A stretch of DNA of 64,000 nt from Sandaracinus sp. (GTDB lineage: Bacteria; Myxococcota_A; Polyangia; Polyangiales; Houyiibacteriaceae), in assembly GCA_002699025.1 (NCBI GenBank), contig PABA01000162.1:1-64000 (forward strand). Direction: 5' to 3'. This document shows, piece by piece, positions 25,255-34,082 of this stretch. A program made the translations under genes and the position numbers. The stretch's first letter is position 1, and each line of letters starts with the position of its first letter. The notes beneath the pieces were generated by a model, which saw only the letters and a program-made list of their open reading frames with translations, searched no databases and was not told the origin of the DNA.

Positions 25255-26841
25255 ATGGCCCGCATCCTCGGACTCGACATCGAACCGCACGTCGTGCGCG
25301 GAACGCTCCTCCGGAGCGCCTTCCGCAGCACGGAGGTGCTCCAGTACATCGAGGTCCCCATCGCCCCGGCGGAGGGGCCCCTGCCGCGCGCCGAGGCGGA
25401 ACGCCAGGCCATCGGCGCGGCCCTCGGCGAGATCCAGCCGCCGCCCGATCAGGTGATCGTCGCCCTCGACGGCCAGGAGGCCTCGCTCCGTCAGCTCGAG
25501 CTGCCCGCCGGCGCCGCCAAGCGGCTCGCCGAGGTGCTCCCCTTCGAGCTCGACGAGGTGCTCCCCTTCGAGATCGAGGACTCGGTCCTCGACCACCAGC
25601 CGATCCGGCGCACGGAGACGATGATCCACGTGCTCGCAGCGGCCGTGCCCAAGGCGCGGCTGGCGGAGCGGCTCGCGGAGCTCGGCGACGCGGGCCTCGA
25701 CCCGCGGGAGATCGCCGTCGGCGCCGCGGCCCTCGACGGGCTCGTCGGGTTGGTCCCGGCGCTCGCCGAGGGCGGCCCCTACGTGCTCGTCGACATCGGC
25801 CTCGAGAAGACCGAGGTCTGCGTGCTCGAGGCGGGCGCCTGCACCTTCGCGCGCACCATCTCCGGCGGCCTGCTCCAGCTCCAGCAGGGGCAGCAGGCCG
25901 CGCTCACGGCCTCGCTCCGGCGCACCATGGCGGCCTATCGGATGGCCGGCGGCGCGCCCCCCGAGCGCGTCCTCCTCGGCGGCGACGGCACGCTCCTCGG
26001 GCCGCCCCCGCCTCCACCCACGCCGACCGAGCCCCCGGGCCCGGATGACCCGCTCCCGGCGCCGCCCGTCCCGGACGAGACGGGCACGCCGAACCCGACG
26101 TTGCGCTGGCTCGAGGAGGTCCTCGGCGCGCCCGCCGCCTTCGTCACGCTCCCCGACGCCCCGGGCGCCGACTGGGCCGTGCGCGGCAAGCACGCCATGT
26201 CCACGGCCCTCGCCGGGCGCACGCTCCGGCGCGCCAAGCGCATCGATCTTCGCCAGGGCGAGTTCGCGGCGACCCAGGCCATGGGCGCGCTCGCGGCGAA
26301 CGGGAAGCTCCTGGCCATCGCCGCCGTGCCCATCGCGCTGGCCTTCTTCTTCTCGATCTGGGCCCGCTGGACCGTGCTCGACGACGAGCGGACGGCGCTG
26401 CGGGAGCAGCTCGCGGAGGTCACCGAGGACGTCTTCGACGAACGCACGGCGAGCCCGAGCGAGGCCCGCGAGCTCCTCGAGGGCGGCCGCCGGGTGGCCG
26501 ACCCGCTCCCGCACTTCACGGCCTACGACGTGCTCGACGCGGTCTCGGCGGCCATCCCGCAGGAGATCACCCACGACACGCGCCGGCTGACGATCGAGAT
26601 CGACGACGAGGCGCGCGAGGGGCGCTTCGAGATCCAGGGCATCGTCGCGAGCATCGCGGAGCGGGACACGATCGCGGCGAACTTCGAGGCGCACGAGTGC
26701 TTCGAGGAGATCAAGCGCGGGCCCACCTCCCCGGGGCCGCGGAACGAAGGCCTGAACTACCGGCTGGAGGCGACGATCCACTGCCCGGGCGACGAGCCCG
26801 TGGTGCAGGAGGAGAGCTCGCGTCGGCGGAGGAGGCGCTGA
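25255..26841 (+). CDS. gspL: type II secretion protein GspL (PilM-like)
   Basis: 528 aa. The cytosolic actin-like part (about 1-340) starts MARILGLDIEPHVVRGTLLR and includes PFELDEVLPFEIED, VLVDIGLEKTEVCVLEAG and an interrupted MAAYRMAGG-PPERVLLGGDG segment. A Pro-rich loop (about 244-280) is inserted before the final subdomain. One membrane helix lies near 353-372 (LLAIAAVPIALAFFFSIWARW), with a periplasmic ferredoxin-like domain beyond. GspL anchors GspE to the membrane and partners GspM. The last base of its stop is the A of the gspM ATG. Confidence 0.9.
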   Translation: MARILGLDIEPHVVRGTLLRSAFRSTEVLQYIEVPIAPAEGPLPRAEAERQAIGAALGEIQPPPDQVIVALDGQEASLRQLELPAGAAKRLAEVLPFELDEVLPFEIEDSVLDHQPIRRTETMIHVLAAAVPKARLAERLAELGDAGLDPREIAVGAAALDGLVGLVPALAEGGPYVLVDIGLEKTEVCVLEAGACTFARTISGGLLQLQQGQQAALTASLRRTMAAYRMAGGAPPERVLLGGDGTLLGPPPPPPTPTEPPGPDDPLPAPPVPDETGTPNPTLRWLEEVLGAPAAFVTLPDAPGADWAVRGKHAMSTALAGRTLRRAKRIDLRQGEFAATQAMGALAANGKLLAIAAVPIALAFFFSIWARWTVLDDERTALREQLAEVTEDVFDERTASPSEARELLEGGRRVADPLPHFTAYDVLDAVSAAIPQEITHDTRRLTIEIDDEAREGRFEIQGIVASIAERDTIAANFEAHECFEEIKRGPTSPGPRNEGLNYRLEATIHCPGDEPVVQEESSRRRRRR

Positions 26842-27461
26842 TGAGCGGCTTCATGGGGCGCGTCCAGGGCGCCATCGAGAACATGAACGAGCGCGAGCGG
26901 AAGCTGCTCGCGATCCTCGGGGTGGTCTTCGCCGCGATCGTCGTGGTGCTGCCGCTCTACCTGCTCACGGCGGGCATCTCGGACATCTCGGAGGAGAACG
27001 AGGAGATCGCCACCGTGCTCCGCGACATCCAGCGCGCCCAGGGGACGCTGGCGCAGCGCGAGGCCGAGCGCGAGGCCGCCCAGGCGCGCTACCAGAACGC
27101 CGCGCCGCCCCTCGGGAGCTTCATCGAGGCGCGGGCCTCGGAGCAGGAGCTCACGCTCCGCGAGGTGACCGATCAGCCCGAGAAGGTGCTCGGCGACTTC
27201 CGACGGCGGCACGTCCGGGCCACCATGCCCGGCGTGAGCCTGCGGCCCGTGGTCAAGATGCTCACGAGCATCGAGAACAGCCGCTTCCCGGTGGCCCTGG
27301 AGAGCATCCAGGTGGAGCACTTCCGGGGCGGCGACAGCTACAACGTGCAGCTCGGCGTCATCGCCTACGACGCAGCCCAGGAGGAGGCGGAGGACGAGGG
27401 CGAGGACGAGGGCGGGCGGCGGCGACGCCGCGAGGGCCGAGCGGGGCCGGCGGCGCCCTGA
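26841..27461 (+). CDS. gspM: type II secretion protein GspM
   Basis: 206 aa, overlapping the gspL stop by one base. The short cytosolic start (NERERKLLAILGVVF) leads into a membrane helix at about 22-42, then a coiled region (EENEEIATVLRDIQRAQGTL) and a small ferredoxin-like periplasmic domain (GVSLRPVVKMLTSIENS, VALESIQVEHF). It ends with an acidic then Arg-rich tail (EDEGEDEGGRRRRREGR) not usual for GspM. The role is dimerisation with GspL and stabilising the inner-membrane platform. Confidence 0.88.
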   Translation: MSGFMGRVQGAIENMNERERKLLAILGVVFAAIVVVLPLYLLTAGISDISEENEEIATVLRDIQRAQGTLAQREAEREAAQARYQNAAPPLGSFIEARASEQELTLREVTDQPEKVLGDFRRRHVRATMPGVSLRPVVKMLTSIENSRFPVALESIQVEHFRGGDSYNVQLGVIAYDAAQEEAEDEGEDEGGRRRRREGRAGPAAP

Positions 27462-27491
27462 GGGCGTGGCGCGGAGCGTGAGCGGAGCGAG

Positions 27492-28478
27492 ATGGACTGG
27501 CGCGACTTGATGAAGAAGCTCGGGAAGTGGGTGGGCTACCCCCTCTTCTTCGTGTTCTGCCTGCTGCTCTTCGCCTACTGGACGTTCCCCTACGACCGCG
27601 TGCGGGACTTCATCATCCAGGAGGTGGAGAACCCGCGCGGGCCCGGCGACCGGCGGCGGCCGAGCGGCTACCAGCTCGAGATCGTCGACCTCAGCCCGAG
27701 CTGGGTGACCGGCGTGGAGCTGACGGGCGTGCGCCTCGTGAAGCTGCCCGAGGAGCCGGAGGAGCGGCCCGTGGACGTGACCTTCGAGGAGGTGAACGCG
27801 CGGGTCGGGCTGCTCGCGCTGCTCACGGGGAGCACGGACCTGAGCTTCGACCTGCGCGTGGCCGGCGGGACCATCGCCGGCGAGCTGCAGCAGAGCGAGG
27901 ACGAGACGCACGTCGCGGCGCAGATCGAGAACGTGAACCTGCGCCGGCTGGGGATCCTGCGGGGCTACTTCAGCCTGCCGCTCCAGGGAATGGTCTCCGG
28001 TGACATCGACCTGACGGTCGCGAGCGAGGCGGAGAACACGAACGGGAGCGTGGACCTGCGCATCGCCGGGCTGAAGGTGGGCGACGGGAACGCGAAGCTG
28101 AAGATCGGCGACATGCGCGACGGCGTGACCGTCGAGCAGATCGACGCGGGCAACGTGGCGCTGGTGGCCGAGGTCGAGGAGGGCGTGCTGAGCATCGAGC
28201 GCCTCCAGGGGCGCGGCCCGGATCTCGAGCTGGACGGCGCCGGGGACGTGCGGCTGGTGCAGCCGATGGAGCGGAGCCGGGTGAACGTGCTCGTGCGCCT
28301 GGCCTTCAGCGACGAGTTCAAGGAGCGGAGCGACCGGACGCGGGCGCTCTTCTCGCTGCTCGATCTCCAGCCCCGGGCCCGGGCGGCGAAGACCGACGAC
28401 GGCGCCATCCAGCTCCGCCTCGCCGGCAGCTTCGGCAACCTCAACGCCCGCCCCGCCGGCCGCGAGCCCGCCCCGTAG
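27492..28478 (+). CDS. gspN: type II secretion protein GspN
   Basis: 328 aa, last gene of the operon. An N-terminal membrane segment (YPLFFVFCLLLFAYWTFPYD) is followed by an AsmA/GspN-like beta-rich periplasmic part: YQLEIVDLSPSWVTGVELTG, ARVGLLALLTGSTDLSFDL, then LPLQGMVSGDIDLTVASEAE. The layout matches the deltaproteobacterial GspN rather than the short enterobacterial one. It follows gspM by 30 bp. The downstream gap is repeat-rich and convergent with the next gene. Confidence 0.85.
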   Translation: MDWRDLMKKLGKWVGYPLFFVFCLLLFAYWTFPYDRVRDFIIQEVENPRGPGDRRRPSGYQLEIVDLSPSWVTGVELTGVRLVKLPEEPEERPVDVTFEEVNARVGLLALLTGSTDLSFDLRVAGGTIAGELQQSEDETHVAAQIENVNLRRLGILRGYFSLPLQGMVSGDIDLTVASEAENTNGSVDLRIAGLKVGDGNAKLKIGDMRDGVTVEQIDAGNVALVAEVEEGVLSIERLQGRGPDLELDGAGDVRLVQPMERSRVNVLVRLAFSDEFKERSDRTRALFSLLDLQPRARAAKTDDGAIQLRLAGSFGNLNARPAGREPAP

Positions 28479-28909
28479 GCGTCGTGGGGCTTGCCCGCGC
28501 GTCGGGCTCGTCCAGCGCGACCTCGGCGGCTCTCCGCCGTCTGCTTTCCGCCGTCCGCTTTCCGCCGTCCGCCGCGGGCAGCGGGCTGATCGGGGGGCGG
28601 CCGCGTTCGCGGAACAGCCGGCGCTCGCGCTCGCCCGCGCGTCGGGCTCGTGTCCAGCGCGACCTCGGCGGCGTTCCGCGTTCCGCTTTCCGCCGCGGGT
28701 AGCTGGCTGATCGGGGCGTGGCCGCGTTCGCGGAGCTGCCGGCGCTCGCGCTCGCCCGCCGGTCGGGCTCGTCCGGCGCGACCTCGGCGGCGTTCCGCGT
28801 TCCGTGCCCGAGCGACCGCCGGTGCGGGTGCGGGGAGCGGTCGATGGGCACGGACGGCGGAGAGCGGACGGCGGAGCGCCAGCTGGACGGGCGGGGCGAA
28901 GCGGCGGGG
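28479..28909. repeat. direct repeats of about 120-140 bp, nearly three copies, in a convergent gap
   Basis: Copies begin at about 28493, 28633 and 28754. Each starts with GCCCGCGCGTCGGGCTCGT (third copy slightly altered), then CAGCGCGACCTCGGCGGC, then stretches of TTTCCGCC, GCTGATCGGGG and GCCGCGTTCGCGGA. The GCTTTCCGCC words also appear at 29881-29960. No gene is credible here. Confidence 0.85.
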
Positions 28910-29386
28910 CTAGAGGAGCGCGGCGCCGAGGGCCTTCACGAAGGTGCCGGCGTCGTCGACCTCGCGGGCGACCTTGCCCTTCTCGCTCATGGACCAGAGC
29001 TTCTCCTGGGCGAAGAACCAGACCCGGTCGGTCTCGCCCTTGATCGCGTAGTCGCGCATCTTCGTGAGGAAGCGCGCGTCCGCGGGCTCGGTCGGGGCCG
29101 TCACGCCGGCCTGCTCGAAGCTCCCGTGGGAGAGGTAGGGGGGCGCCGTGACCAGCGCGAGCGCGGCGTGGAAGAGGCGCTCACCGCCCGGCCGATCGAC
29201 GAGGGGCGCCAGGGCCTCGATGCCATCCGGCCCCATCTCCTCGACGAGCACCCAGGCCAGGCGGTCGAGGTCGCCCATGCCGCTCGTCTTCTCGCGCACC
29301 TCCTCCTCCGGCGTGCGCTCGGGGGGCTCGTCGTAGTCGGTGTCGAGGACCTCGTAGAGCGTGTCGAGCCAGGCGATGCGATCCAT
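28910..29386 (-). CDS. uncharacterised 158-aa protein
   Basis: The ATG at 29384-29386 gives MDRIAWLDTLYEVLDTDYDE. The frame stays open for another 35 codons but those residues look non-coding. The protein is acidic and largely helical, with no export signal and motifs LDRLAWVLVEEMGPDGIEAL, ERLFHAALALVTAP and FLTKMRDYAIKGETDRVWFF. I know no family. It is divergent from the ArsC-like gene across 115 bp. Confidence 0.75.
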   Translation of the reverse strand: MDRIAWLDTLYEVLDTDYDEPPERTPEEEVREKTSGMGDLDRLAWVLVEEMGPDGIEALAPLVDRPGGERLFHAALALVTAPPYLSHGSFEQAGVTAPTEPADARFLTKMRDYAIKGETDRVWFFAQEKLWSMSEKGKVAREVDDAGTFVKALGAALL

Positions 29387-29501
29387 CACGCCGTTGATAC
29401 CACGGGAGGCGGCGCCGCGAGCGGGCCCTCCGACCTCCACGCCGCGCGGGGCGCGTTTTTTTCGCTTGCAGGGCCCCTCTGCCATCCCCATTCCTCCGGC
29501 G

Positions 29502-29858
29502 ATGACGATCCGCGTGTACCTCTACGACCGCTGCGGCACCTGCAAGAAGGCCACGAAGTGGCTCGACGCGAAGGGCGTCGCCTACGAGGCCGTGCCCATC
29601 GTGGACCGGCCCCCGTCGAAGACGGCGCTGAAGAAGCTCTGGAAGCGCTCGGGCCTGCCCATCAAGCGCTTCTTCAACACCTCCGGGAAGAGCTACCGGG
29701 AGGGCGGCTTCTCCCAGAAGCTCCCCGAGATGAGCGACGACGAGGCCCTGGCCGCGCTGGCCGCCGACGGCAAGCTCATCAAGCGCCCGCTGGTGGACGC
29801 CGGGGACGCGACGCTGGTGGGCTTCCGCGAGAAGGAGTGGGAAGAGGCGCTCGGCTGA
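29502..29858 (+). CDS. ArsC/Spx-like thioredoxin-fold protein
   Basis: 118 aa, the family's typical length. It opens MTIRVYLYDRCGTCKKATKW, with a CxxC (CGTC) at the first helix, then ALKKLWKRSGLPIKRFFNTS, the block shared by arsenate reductases, YffB and Spx, and ends RPLVDAGDATLVGFREKEWE. The CxxC and the missing downstream catalytic Arg pattern of plasmid ArsC make a YffB/Spx-type redox protein more likely than a true arsenate reductase. There are no other arsenic genes nearby. Confidence 0.85.
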   Translation: MTIRVYLYDRCGTCKKATKWLDAKGVAYEAVPIVDRPPSKTALKKLWKRSGLPIKRFFNTSGKSYREGGFSQKLPEMSDDEALAALAADGKLIKRPLVDAGDATLVGFREKEWEEALG

Positions 29859-30232
29859 GCCCGCGCTCGGGTCGGGCAGCCGTCCGCTTTCCGCCCGTCC
29901 GCTTTCCGCCCGGCCGCTTTCCGCCCTGCGCTTCCCGCCCTCCGCTTTCCGCCCTCCGCGGTCCGGGCGCTCGGCTTCCCGATCCATGCCGCGTTCCGCG
30001 GAGCGGTCGGGACGGGCGACAGCGCGGCCGGAGAGCCCTCGTGAAGCGACGCGTTCGGTAGCGCTCGCGGGCCCCGCTCGACCATGGAAGAGCGGGGCGC
30101 GGTCGGGGGTTGAGGTCGGGACGGCCCGGTTCGGTCTTGCAGACCCCGCCGATCCCGCGTAGCGATCGACGAGGGGGTGGGGACGCCCGCCCCCGCCACC
30201 GGCCCCGCCGGGCCGCAGAAAGACCGGAAGCC
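29859..30232. repeat. GCTTTCCGCC repeat tract upstream of rpoH
   Basis: From about 29881 to 29960 the word CCGCTTTCCGCCC (and close variants) recurs five to six times. The remainder of the 374-bp gap, including the rpoH leader, has no strong -35/-10 pair or T-loop-like sequence; I looked for a tRNA and saw none. Confidence 0.65.
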
Positions 30233-31219
30233 ATGGCCGACGAAGAGACGCGCGAGGAGAAGGGCGAGACGACGAGCGGCGACGCGAGCGTCGAAGCCCC
30301 GAAGAAGAGCGGCGCGAAGAAGGGCGGCAAGCTCACGAAGGCCTCGGCGCGCGAGGTCTCCAAGCGCGATCCGCTCGCCGCGTACATGAAGGACGTGCAG
30401 CGCTACCCCCTCCTCACCCGCGAGGAGGAGCACGACCTCGCCGTGAAGTTCGTCGAGACCGGCGACGTGGAGGCGGCGCGCAAGCTCGTGCTCTCGAACC
30501 TGCGCCTCGTCGTGAAGATCGCCTACGACTACCGGCAGGCCTACAAGAACCTCCTCGACCTGGTGCAGGAGGGCAACATCGGTCTGATGAAGGCGGTCCA
30601 GAAGTACGACCCCTTCAAGGGCGTGAAGCTCTCGAGCTACGCCGCCTGGTGGATCCGCGCCTACATCCTCCGCTACATCCTCAACAACTACCGGATGGTG
30701 AAGCTGGGCACGACCCAGGCGCAGCGGAAGCTCTTCTTCAACCTGCAGAAGGAGAAGTCGCGGCTGAGCGCCATGGGCATCGAGCCCACGCCGGAGAAGA
30801 TCGCCGACCGGCTCAGCGTGCCGGTGAAGGACGTGATCTCCATGGACCGGCGCCTGAGCGCGGGGGACGCGAGCCTGGACGCGCCCGTGGGCAACTCGGA
30901 GGGGCGCACGGTCAGCCGGGTGGAGCTGCTCGAGGGCGGCGGGCCGCGCTTCGACGACGTGCTCGCGGACCAGGAGCTCGGCGACCGGCTCAAGGAGAAG
31001 ATCCACGAGTACGGCGCGACGCTCGAGGGCAAGGAGAAGAAGATCCTCTCCGACCGGCTCCTCGCCGAGGACCCGAAGACGCTCCAGCAGCTCGGCGACG
31101 AGTTCGGCGTGAGCCGAGAGCGGGTCCGCCAGATCGAGAAGCGGCTGCTCCAGCGCATGAAGAAGTACATCGAGGGCGAGCTCGGGCAGGCGGTCCTCGA
31201 CGTCTACGAAGCGCCTTGA
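30233..31219 (+). CDS. rpoH: RNA polymerase heat-shock-type sigma factor (RpoH)
   Basis: 328 aa. A Lys/Glu-rich N-terminal extension of about 40 residues precedes sigma region 1.2 ([20 protein letters not shown]). Region 2 follows ([52 protein letters not shown]), then [15 protein letters not shown], the RpoH-box position characteristic of sigma-32. Region 4 has [22 protein letters not shown] at 30233 was chosen because upstream residues are not sigma-like. It should direct transcription of heat-shock or developmental genes; Myxococcota often carry several RpoH paralogues. Confidence 0.93.
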   Translation: MADEETREEKGETTSGDASVEAPKKSGAKKGGKLTKASAREVSKRDPLAAYMKDVQRYPLLTREEEHDLAVKFVETGDVEAARKLVLSNLRLVVKIAYDYRQAYKNLLDLVQEGNIGLMKAVQKYDPFKGVKLSSYAAWWIRAYILRYILNNYRMVKLGTTQAQRKLFFNLQKEKSRLSAMGIEPTPEKIADRLSVPVKDVISMDRRLSAGDASLDAPVGNSEGRTVSRVELLEGGGPRFDDVLADQELGDRLKEKIHEYGATLEGKEKKILSDRLLAEDPKTLQQLGDEFGVSRERVRQIEKRLLQRMKKYIEGELGQAVLDVYEAP

Positions 31220-31280
31220 GCCCCGGATCCGCGAGCCCGGCGCCGCCACACCCGGGCCGTTCGATGACGAGCGCCCAGCG

Positions 31281-32126
31281 ATGAGCGCCCCCGGCACGCT
31301 CTGGGTCGTGGCGACCCCCATCGGTCACCTCGACGACCTCACGCTCCGCGCGCTCCGGGTGCTCGAGGAGGCCGACGCGGTGCTCGCCGAGGACACGCGC
31401 CACTCGAAGAAGCTCCTCGCCCACCACGGCATCCAGACGCCGCTCCGCTCGCTCCACGCGCACACGCCGGACGCGAAGATCGCAGCGCTGGTGGAGGAGC
31501 TCGCGGCCGGGGCGAGCTTCGCGCTCGTGAGCGACGCGGGGACGCCCATCGTCTCCGATCCGGGGATCCGGCTCGTCGCGGCGGCGCGGGAGCGGGGGCT
31601 GCCCGTGACGACGGCGCCGGGTCCGAGCGCCGTGCTCGCGGCCCTCACGCTCGCGGGCCTCCGCGCCGATCGCTTCCGCTTCGTCGGCTTCCTCCCGCGC
31701 AGCGGCGGCAAGCGGACGGCGGCCCTCGACGAGCTGGCCGCCGATCCGGCCGCGCAGGTGCTCTTCGAGTCGCCCCGGCGCCTCGGCCGGCTCCTGACCG
31801 ACCTCGCGCCCCGACTCGGCGAGCGGCGCCTGGCCGTCTGCCGGGAGCTGACCAAGCTCCACGAGGAGGTGCGCCGCGGCACGGCAGCCGAGCTCGCCGA
31901 GGCCTTCGCGGAGGGCGCCCGCGGGGAGATCACGGTGGTCGTGGAGGCGACGGACACGCCCACGCAGGCGGAGCCGGAGATCGCGGATCCGGACGCCTTC
32001 GTGCGGGAGCGGCGCGCCGCCGGCGACACGCCCAAGCAGATCGCCAAGGCCCTCGCGGCCCAGAGCGGCCTCTCGCGGCGCGAGGCCTACGCGCGGGTGG
32101 TCGAAGTATCCCAAAGCGAGGACTGA
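31281..32126 (+). CDS. rsmI: 16S rRNA (cytidine-1402) 2'-O-methyltransferase RsmI
   Basis: 281 aa, typical length. SAM-dependent tetrapyrrole-methylase-type fold: the start GTLWVVATPIGHLDDLTLRA, then EDTRHSKKLLAHHGI, SFALVSDAGTPIVSDPG, TTAPGPSAVLAAL and FVGFLPR are all diagnostic. It methylates the 2'-O of C1402 in the ribosomal P site. It follows rpoH by 61 bp on the same strand, so it may be cotranscribed. Confidence 0.95.
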   Translation: MSAPGTLWVVATPIGHLDDLTLRALRVLEEADAVLAEDTRHSKKLLAHHGIQTPLRSLHAHTPDAKIAALVEELAAGASFALVSDAGTPIVSDPGIRLVAAARERGLPVTTAPGPSAVLAALTLAGLRADRFRFVGFLPRSGGKRTAALDELAADPAAQVLFESPRRLGRLLTDLAPRLGERRLAVCRELTKLHEEVRRGTAAELAEAFAEGARGEITVVVEATDTPTQAEPEIADPDAFVRERRAAGDTPKQIAKALAAQSGLSRREAYARVVEVSQSED

Positions 32127-32179
32127 GCGCGGAGCCGCCGAGCGCGCCGCGGAGGGGGCCCTCGCGGGGCGCTTCGTGG

Positions 32180-32185
32180 TAGCTT
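32180..32185 (+). promoter_or_regulatory. -10 element implying a leaderless transcript for the Kelch lipoprotein
   Basis: TAGCTT ends seven bases before the ATG at 32193, so the expected transcription start coincides with the start codon. There is no Shine-Dalgarno sequence before the ATG, which fits. No -35 was recognised. Confidence 0.4.
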
Positions 32186-32192
32186 TGCGGCG

Positions 32193-34082
32193 ATGCGTAG
32201 CTCCTCGCGCTGCCTCGCCTTTTCGTGCGCGCTGGCCTTGGCTTCCCTCGCCGCCTCCTGCTCCTCGCCCGCCCCGGGAGAGGACGACGTCGGCTTCGCG
32301 ACCGCCTGGCTCACGCCGGAGGGTCAGATCCCCGAGTCGGTGGAGTTCCTCGAGGTCGTCCGCCTCTTCCCCGACGGCACCCAGCAGCAGCTCTTCACCC
32401 GCTCGCGCACCGGCGTCCTCGAGGACGGCAACCTCGTCGTGCCTTCGCTGCCGACGGACGAGCCGGTCGAGCTGGAGCTCCGGGGGCTGGACGCCGCGCA
32501 GACCGGCTTGCTCTTCGTGGGCCGGAGCGGACCGGTGGTCCTCGGCGCCGGCGAGCGCCGCTTCGTCCGCGTCGCCATGTACCCGGTCAGCGCCGCCGTC
32601 GATCTCGATCGCGGCGAGCCGATGCCGCGGCGGCTCCTCCACACGGCGACGGAGCTCCCCGACGGGCGCGTCCTGGTGGCCGGCGGCTTCACGGAGATCG
32701 ACCCGATCGCGTGCCCGAGCGACCTCTCCCTGTCGATGGGCACGGTCTGCTGGGAGCTCACGGCCTCGGACGAGGCCTACCTCTTCGAGCCGGCGACGGC
32801 GCGCTTCTTCCCCGTCGAGGGCGGCATGCTCGCGGCGCGCGGCGGGCACACGGCGACGGCGCTCGAGGACGGGCGCGTGCTCATCGCCGGCGGCGCCTCG
32901 AAGGCCATCCTGGCGGCCTCGCCGGTGGGCGACCCGGTGAGCGGGCGCGAGATCGCGATCCTCCCGCGCGACGCCGCGGGTGAAGGCGCCGCCCACGCGG
33001 ACCTCGAGCTCTTCGAGCCGGAGGCCAACGCCGAGGCCGAGGACCTCGAGCGAAACGGTGACGCGGGGCGCGGGCTCTTCGTCGGCGACCCGAGCGAGGG
33101 GGCCCGGAGCCGGGAGCCGATCCCGCTCAACGAGGCGCGCTTCTTCCACGCGGCGGCGCTCGCGCCCCACGACGGCAACCAGGTGCTCCTCGCCGGGGGC
33201 ATCGGCAACGGCGGCGACCCCTCGACGAGCTACAGCGTCTTCGACGCGCGCAAGCCGGGCGGCCCGGGCGTGTACGACAACTCCGAGAACACGGCGCTCG
33301 GCACGCGGCGGGTCGCGCCGGCGGCCCTGGCCCTCGGCAGCGGCGACGAAGCGCGAGTGTGGATCTTCGGCGGTGCCCTCTCGACCGCGAGCAACGGCGA
33401 GCTGGCCGACGTGTGGGCGCCCGACGCGATGGACCCGAACGGCACGCTCGCGCCGGCGGCGGACGAGACGAACTTCCCGAACCCGCTCGGCCCGGCGGAC
33501 GACCGGCCCGAGTACGCGCTGATCCGCCCCTCGGTGGCCAGCTTCGAAGACGGCGCCTACGGCCTGGTGACCGGCTGGTACGGCCCGCGCTGCCCCGCCG
33601 GCATGCCCACGGCGGCGCCCATCTTCCCCGCCGCCGGCGACGCGGACGTGCTCTGCGGGCACCAGGGCGGGCTCGACCGGAGCTTCTCGGTCCGCAACGA
33701 GGACGGGGTCACGACGCGGACGCAGCCGCCCTCGAGTACGCGCCACGCCTTCGGCGACGCGATCACGCTTCGGGACGGGCGCGTGATGATCGCCGGCGGC
33801 GTGTCGGACTCGATCTTCCAGGAGAACCTCGGCACGGTCGTCTACAGCCAGATCGCGAGCGACCGCGCGAGCGGGGCGCTCAGCGTGCGCATCGGGCACG
33901 GGCGCTTCTTCCACGCGAGCGCGCCCCTCTTCGACAGCGGCGCGCTGCTCTTCGGCGGCGTCTCGCTCAGCCTCGACGGCTCGACGCTGAGCTTCACGGA
34001 CGAGGACGAGGCGGTCCTCCTCCTGCCCATGGAGCGGCCGGACGCGATGCCGCCCGCGATGGACGACGGGGCCGAGGAGTGA
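32193..34082 (+). CDS. Kelch-repeat-type lipoprotein
   Basis: 629 aa. Lipoprotein signal MRSSSRCLAFSCALALASL with lipobox AASC (Cys23). The body repeats the Kelch-like pattern 'RxxHTAT xL xDGRVLVAGG': MPRRLLHTATELPDGRVLVA, GGHTATALEDGRVLIAGG, RFFHAAALAPHDGNQVLLAG, RHAFGDAITLRDGRVMIAGG and RFFHASAPLFDSGALLFGG. This implies a beta-propeller outside the cytoplasm. The ligand is unknown. The stop overlaps the start of the following outer-membrane protein, so the two are probably a unit. Confidence 0.88.
   Translation: MRSSSRCLAFSCALALASLAASCSSPAPGEDDVGFATAWLTPEGQIPESVEFLEVVRLFPDGTQQQLFTRSRTGVLEDGNLVVPSLPTDEPVELELRGLDAAQTGLLFVGRSGPVVLGAGERRFVRVAMYPVSAAVDLDRGEPMPRRLLHTATELPDGRVLVAGGFTEIDPIACPSDLSLSMGTVCWELTASDEAYLFEPATARFFPVEGGMLAARGGHTATALEDGRVLIAGGASKAILAASPVGDPVSGREIAILPRDAAGEGAAHADLELFEPEANAEAEDLERNGDAGRGLFVGDPSEGARSREPIPLNEARFFHAAALAPHDGNQVLLAGGIGNGGDPSTSYSVFDARKPGGPGVYDNSENTALGTRRVAPAALALGSGDEARVWIFGGALSTASNGELADVWAPDAMDPNGTLAPAADETNFPNPLGPADDRPEYALIRPSVASFEDGAYGLVTGWYGPRCPAGMPTAAPIFPAAGDADVLCGHQGGLDRSFSVRNEDGVTTRTQPPSSTRHAFGDAITLRDGRVMIAGGVSDSIFQENLGTVVYSQIASDRASGALSVRIGHGRFFHASAPLFDSGALLFGGVSLSLDGSTLSFTDEDEAVLLLPMERPDAMPPAMDDGAEE

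Noticed and set aside
28484-28913. Small plus-strand frames with SGSSSATSAA-like repeats
   Set aside because: They simply translate the direct repeats between convergent genes.
30040-30232. Possible tRNA upstream of rpoH because of a TTCG-like stretch
   Set aside because: No acceptor stem, anticodon arm or conserved T-loop (GTTCRANYC) can be folded on either strand.
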